Of a DNA stretch of 64,000 nucleotides, positions 58,901 through 64,000 are shown in pieces. The position numbers and the translations under genes were made by a program. The stretch comes from Ridgeia piscesae (Eukaryota; Annelida; Polychaeta; Sabellida; Siboglinidae), in assembly GCA_025642075.2 (NCBI GenBank), contig JAODUO010001332.1, positions 52,501 to 116,500 on the forward strand, written 5' to 3'. How positions within the stretch are numbered: the stretch's first letter is position 1; each line of letters starts with the position of its first letter. The notes beneath the pieces were generated by a model, which searched no databases, was not told the DNA's origin, and worked only from the letters and a program-made list of their open reading frames with translations.

Positions 58901-60785
58901 CGTCGATTCCTACATACTCAGCTCTTTTCTGCTGGTAGTATTATGTTTGGTTCGTTAACCCTCTGTTTCACTACGGCTGGTTCCCACTTTTTCGTCACAT
59001 AATCCTGTACTCTGACATTTTGGGCCTGGATGTATGTCTTTCAAGTCACGTGCTTTTATTTTGTCGTCGCCATTGTTCTCTTCTGGGGAAACGTGCTTTC
59101 TTTTTCCCCGTGGTGGCGATGATGGGTAAGTTGGACTGAATCTTTCGGCCAAATAACATTTCTGCAGGTGACGGTAATCCTGTTTCGATGGGAGTCGTAC
59201 GAAGACAGAGCAAAGCGATGGCGGGGTCTTCTCTCGCTTCTATTTTTAGTGTCTTCTTTACTAACTACTTCCTGAAGTTCCAGAACGGCACTATGCCCTC
59301 TGGACATTGATTTCGGTACTGGGGCCCATCCATTTGTCACAGTACTGGTTAACACTTGGAGTGTTTCATCGCATTTTGTCATGTCTCTGTTTTTCCCGAG
59401 TCTCGACTCGGAAACACCAGTGATTTCGTGAATTGTCACGTTGATGTCGGGAATTTCACCACCATGAATAGGTAGACGTGACAGTCCATTTGCAATGGGT
59501 ATATCCTTTCCTGACACATAATTCACGGTGAAGCCGTATTTCTGTGTAGCATTCTGATCAGTCTCGGAGGAGCATTCGTTGATTTTTTGGTGATTAATTC
59601 CAGAGGTTTGTGATCTGTTTCGATCGTTACGTGACGTCCGTATGCGTAGTGGTGGAATCGCTCTAGACCGAACACGATACCCAGCATTTCACGCTCAATG
59701 TTGCAGTAGTTGCTTTCAGTTTCGGTCAGACTCCCCCATAGGCAACTGGTCGTCCGTGTTGTAGAATTGTTGCTCCAACTCCTCGTTTGCTCGCATCTGT
59801 CTGAATGGTTACTGGCTTGTTCGTGTCGAAGTAAGCCAGTGTTGATGCTGCAGTGGTGGCTTTTTTTCACGTTTTCGAACGCTTTCTGATGTTCAGGTCC
59901 CCACACAAAGATGATGTCTTTCTTTGTGAGATCACGGAGTGGCGCTGTAGTGGTCGCAAGGTCTGGTGTGTAGCGGCTTAAGTAGTTCACCATACCAAAG
60001 ACTTTGCAGTTCCTGGGCATTTGTCGGCGGTGTCATGTCAACGATTGCTGCGATCTTATCAGGATCAGGTTCTAACCCTTTTGACAGGGTGTTTCCGAAG
60101 AATTGATCCTGTGTGATTTCACAACGCATTTGTCAGGGTTGAGGCATAGACCAACCTCTTGTGTACGTTTCATAGCGTTGTTCATGTGTTCGTCATGCTC
60201 TGCTTCGGTTTTGCCAAACACAACGATGTCGTCAGCAATTGCTACAACACCAGGTAGACCTTCGAACGTTTGGTGACTTTCTTCTGGAACACGTCCTGTG
60301 CCGAAACTAGCCCAAATGGAAGACGACGGAAGCAGTATCGCCCGTATGGCGTGTTGAACGTCGTACTAGTTTCGACTATCATCCAACTTCACGTTCCAGT
60401 ATCCTGATCGTGCATCCAGTATTGAGAATACACTGGCACCTTGTAATTGTGGTAGAATGTCATCTAGGACCTGTGTGTAGTGATGAGGTCTTCTCACAAG
60501 TTGTTCAAGTCCTTTGGATTAGGCATATGCGTAGTTCACCTGTGGTTTCGTGACGTACACAACACTGTTAACCCAGTCAGTGGGTTGGTCAACCTTCTCG
60601 ATGACGTATATTTCATCATTCGTTTTAATTCTTTCAGCATCTTTCATAGACTCAGGGCCTCTTGGTATATGGCAGGCTCTGCATCCTGTTTCAGGTCAAT
60701 GTGGAATCGCCAGAGAAGAACCAACACCTCGAAAGCATTTCGGGTATTTCTCGAGTAATTTCTCTTTGGGATCACCATTGCCTTC
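58900..60785 (-). mobile_element. Defective Ty3/gypsy LTR retrotransposon (RT-RNase H, truncated integrase)
   Basis: Reading the minus strand from 60785, broken frames carry an RT with F-S-I-L-D-A-R-S-G-Y-W (about 60430) and A-I-A-D-D-I-V-V (about 60240, the catalytic Asp pair). The thumb/connection region follows (60129-59932), then the RNase H region (60020-59523) with N-I-E-R-E-M-L and T-D-H-K-P-L-E. After a spacer with L-S-R-L-P the frame goes on to integrase C-terminal-like sequence (59350-58950). The integrase zinc finger and catalytic core are missing, indicating an internal deletion. No LTRs were recognised. Confidence 0.82.
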
Positions 60786-60829
60786 ACCAGACGATTTGTG
60801 TTTCCTTCTTCCTGTATTGCATTAAGTTG

Positions 60830-61398
60830 ACTGTTTTTGTGACAGTCATTGTTGCGATTTTTAATAAAAAGAGTGAGTTTTCGCGCAGTACAACCTGTTT
60901 GGGCCAAAGTATACATGTGTTTGATTATGTGCATTTAGACAACTTGTCAGATATAAGTGGCCCCCTACAGTGTAAAAGTCCCCTAAAAACACATAACAAA
61001 ACACAGCGATTTACGTAGTGCAGATAATCGACACGATGTAAACTGATGTGTCTTTTGGGATTTCGTTTTACATTGCTTACGTTTTTTATAAGCTTATATT
61101 GGGTTTTTAAATAAAATAATCATAAAAATGTAACTTTGGCCCAAACAGGGTTGCCCGGAAAAGGACCCATTTTTAGTCAAGATCGCCAAACACAAGTATT
61201 TGCCGCTATTGCCATGGCAACCACCATAATAATGGATTAAAATTCATGATTTTATATCATTGTCACCGGCAAAATGTTCCACTGCTTCTGCTTGTAATAA
61301 TCCTTCGGACAATATAACTGAAATACGCTATTCGGGAGAGTTGATTATTACGACCAAAACAAAAAAAGTCCTTTTGTTAACATGGAGTATATGGACCT
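60830..61398. other. Intergenic, no gene seen
   Basis: Between the gypsy relic and the C-rich minisatellite; no coding or repeat signal supported. Confidence 0.4.
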
Positions 61399-61570
61399 CT
61401 GCCCCCAACTGCCCCCAACTGCCCCCAATGAATGAATGCCCCCCTGCCCCCAACTGCCCCCAACTGCCCCCAACTCCCCCCAAATGCCCCCCAAATGCCC
61501 CCCAAATGCCCCCCAAATGCCCCCCAAATGCCCCAACTGCCCCAACTGCCCCAACTGCCCCAATGACCCC
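61399..61570. repeat. C-rich minisatellite (CCCCCAACTG / CCCCCCAAATG units)
   Basis: Two related 10-11-bp units: AACTGCCCCC at 61399-61475 and 61535-61560, and AAATGCCCCCC at 61485-61530. Pro/Asn/Cys and Gly/Trp frames here are artefacts. Confidence 0.93.
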
Positions 61571-61784
61571 CCGGGACCCCCTGGGCCCCTGCAAATTGAA
61601 ACCCACTTTCGTAGCGTATGACGTACCCTGTTAGCAGGGGCACTTGATTCCTGGAACCATTGTAGTGAGCGCTAAGATCAAAGAACAGGAAATCACCATT
61701 ATTTCCCACGCAGTGATTCTCACCCAAATTTTAAATTGACTACACAACCTAAAGCACGCCAGTCGTCTCACAGAATCGTGCTAC

Positions 61785-62716
61785 GTGGTTGTGTGTCTCT
61801 TCTATGGTGAAAATGGCGGTCGAAATAATTTCCCGAGTGTCACTGGCTTGACAACGAGGGAGTTTCATGCCGCGACGCAGACGAACGTCGCTGCGATACA
61901 GTGGGCCAAACTCCATGGCTTACTAGCAGCAAATGAAGTTTGCGCTACGTGCAACCGCCCCATGGTTTGGAGCAGGGCCCGGGGGCCCGGGAAGAGTGAT
62001 GAGTTTCGTTGGCGGTGTGGCAGGCCGTGCAACAAAACATTGTCAATCCGATCGGGATCTTTTTTCGAAGGTAGCCACCTAAACATTCGATCCGTGCTTG
62101 ATGTTATTCGCTACTGGGCCTTTGAGGAGTTTTCCTTTCGAAAGGCCAGCCGGGAGCTTGCAATGGCCGAGCACACTTTCGTCGATTGGCGGAACTTTCT
62201 TCGTGACATCTGCGCCGAGCACTTTCTACGGAACCCTGTCCGTATTGGCGGAGTCGGCGTGGAGCTCCAGATCGACGAGAGTGTGTTCGTCCGCAGAAAA
62301 CACAACGTCGGAGGAAGACCTGTGCCACAGCAGTGGGTGTTCGATGGCATCGATACCACCACCAAGGAAGGGTTCCTGGTTGCTGTTCCACTCTCCTGCC
62401 CATCATTCAACAGTTCATCCGGCCTGGAACGACTGTTGTATCAGACCTTTGGGCTGCATATAAAACAATCGGAAACATCGGCTATCGACACCTGACTGTT
62501 AATCACCAAGTCAACTTCGTGAACCCGGTGACTGGAGCCCACACCAACACGGTAGAAAACATGTGGATGAGGGCTAAACGCCGCAACAAGAGGGAGTGCG
62601 GAACAGCCAGAGGCATGGTCGACACCTACCTCGTTGAGTTCATGTGGCGGCTGAAATTTGGAGAGGATCCCTTCGAAAATATCATGAAGGGTATCCGAAG
62701 AGTTTATCCAGTATAA
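61785..62716 (+). pseudogene. IS1595/ISXO2-like (Merlin-type) DDE transposase, frameshifted
   Basis: The first frame (to about 62389) encodes a zinc-ribbon-like N-terminus (C-A-T-C, then W-R-C-G-R-P-C) and the first catalytic Asp in L-Q-I-D-E-S-V-F, then G-G-R-P-V-P-Q-Q-W-V-F. After V-A-V-P the reading continues in another frame with L-L-P-I-I-Q-Q-F, S-D-L-W-A-A-Y (second Asp) and H-T-N-T-V-E-N-M-W (Glu), ending at TAA 62714-62716. These are the three DDE positions of the IS1595/Merlin family, which moves by cut and paste. A deletion near 62390 removes a few residues and shifts the frame. An upstream in-frame ATG is not evident. No terminal repeats were identified. Confidence 0.82.
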
Positions 62717-62885
62717 GCTGTCACATGAACTCGACCGCAAGAAGAAAAAAAATCCAAAAAAATAACCCGACCACGGTGATTGTCAGCGGCGAGAAAAAGA
62801 AAATAATAAATACAAACAGTTCTTTCAGAGCTAACCAATATTTCCTAAAAGGAAATTGCTACACATCAAGCGATTGTCAATAATA

Positions 62886-62888
<3 letters not shown>

Positions 62889-62960
<72 letters not shown>
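62889..62960. repeat. (TA)n microsatellite
   Basis: AT dinucleotide run about 170 bp after the transposase relic. Confidence 0.97.
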
Positions 62961-62962
<2 letters not shown>

Positions 62963-63348
62963 CCTGGAAATAATAAATACTGATAAAATATGCATTTTAG
63001 CGCAATTTACAACGAGCCCTATCAATGATCTGCGACTGAATTTCTGAAATAAAAGAATATTGTTCGATTTTCTCAGACGTAATTAGCCATGCTCCTGTGG
63101 GGTGTCCCTATTGTAATTTTTATGTAGTACCACCGGAAAGGACACGACCTCAATCTTCACATGCATATTTACATATCCATGTCCTCTTTACAGAAATAGC
63201 TCAAATTCAACCAATCAACAGTCACCCTTTTCATGATTGTTGCATACTAATGAGCATCAAGAGCCGCTCTGTGTATGCTGATTAGGCGAGCGCAACCATG
63301 CATGCGCATTTCTTCAACTAGCATCAAAACAAACACGCCATTTTCCGA

Positions 63349-63349
63349 C

Positions 63350-63404
<55 letters not shown>

Positions 63405-63464
63405 TCTTATTTAATAATATATGCAATATGTAATATATGTGTATATAGTAATTATATACTTATG

Positions 63465-63522
<58 letters not shown>

Positions 63523-63571
63523 TATAATTATTGTACACACGTATATATTAAATATATATTTAATAATATTA

Positions 63572-63618
<47 letters not shown>

Positions 63619-63742
63619 ATATTATCATTATTAATATAATATGTATAATATTATTGTTTATTTGTGCAATATACAATAGACATATAATATATTTACATAT
63701 TATAAATGGTAATGATAATTTTCATATATAACATCTATGTAA

Positions 63743-63784
<42 letters not shown>

Positions 63785-64000
63785 AAATAATAAATATTAA
63801 AAATATATGTATATCAATAATATATTATATTTACATATATAATATCTATGTAAATTATCAATACTATTTATAATACATAAATATATGCATATTATTGTAT
63901 ATAATATGTATACCATAATTATATACATATATATGTATATAATATATACATAATAAGTATATAATTATTATATACACTTATATGACATATTTATATATAT
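63349..64000. repeat. AT-rich microsatellite region to window end
   Basis: Long TA runs (63363-63400, 63470-63519, 63578-63604, 63748-63780) within 85-90% AT DNA. The preceding 62961-63348 holds no supported feature. Confidence 0.9.

Noticed and set aside
61328..61634. Pro/Asn/Cys or Gly/Trp-rich frames
   Set aside because: C-rich 10-11-bp minisatellite.

Overview
The window is animal nuclear DNA. Genes are split into small phase-1 exons with GT-AG introns, and introns and flanks are full of TA, CA and GA microsatellites. Non-LTR, Ty3-type and DNA transposons and an interstitial TTAGGG array are present. The mosaic protein (EGF, NIDO-AMOP-VWD, EGF, SEA, transmembrane) and a retrotransposon with a 2A-like NPGP peptide fit a marine invertebrate such as a lophotrochozoan or invertebrate deuterostome. 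The species cannot be fixed from sequence alone.

Region 1 to about 47.4 kb is one large plus-strand gene whose 5' end lies outside the window. I assembled 45 exons by splice sites, phase and domain content, about 2,250 codons, plus one alternative last exon. In order they encode: 7 EGF modules; 2 duplicated Thr/Ser-rich mucin-type exons; 6 EGF modules; NIDO (4 exons); AMOP (2 exons); VWD with a GDPH motif (4 exons); a cadherin-like/EGF linker (3 exons); about 12 further EGF modules; a SEA domain with GSVIV; a 21-nt microexon; a transmembrane segment; and a basic cytoplasmic tail with two possible C-termini. This is the MUC4-type (NIDO-AMOP-VWD) membrane mucin architecture. The gene is recently and repeatedly shuffled: tandem EGF exons, a duplicated mucin exon with its introns, decayed EGF and SEA pseudo-exons, and a 1-nt frame break in the last EGF exon before SEA.

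Its introns hold several mobile elements: a decayed non-LTR element (13.4-14.4 kb, minus), a deletion-derivative LINE (24.5-25.6 kb, minus), a longer decayed LINE with a 2A-like peptide (31.3-34.6 kb, plus), a near-perfect AT-rich palindrome (29.1-30.2 kb) and a 3-kb foldback element (38.4-41.5 kb). They also hold very long CACACG and CAG simple-repeat blocks.

Region 47.4-64 kb has no recognisable host gene. It holds two GC-rich blocks that may be ends of one element (49.0-51.45 kb), a satellite with a conserved AAACGTCCGTGA box (54.0-55.1 kb), an interstitial telomeric array (56.5 kb), a perfect 25-bp hairpin (56.95 kb), a defective Ty3/gypsy element (58.9-60.8 kb, minus), a C-rich minisatellite (61.4 kb), an IS1595/Merlin-like transposase broken by a frameshift (61.8-62.7 kb) and AT-rich microsatellite DNA to the end.
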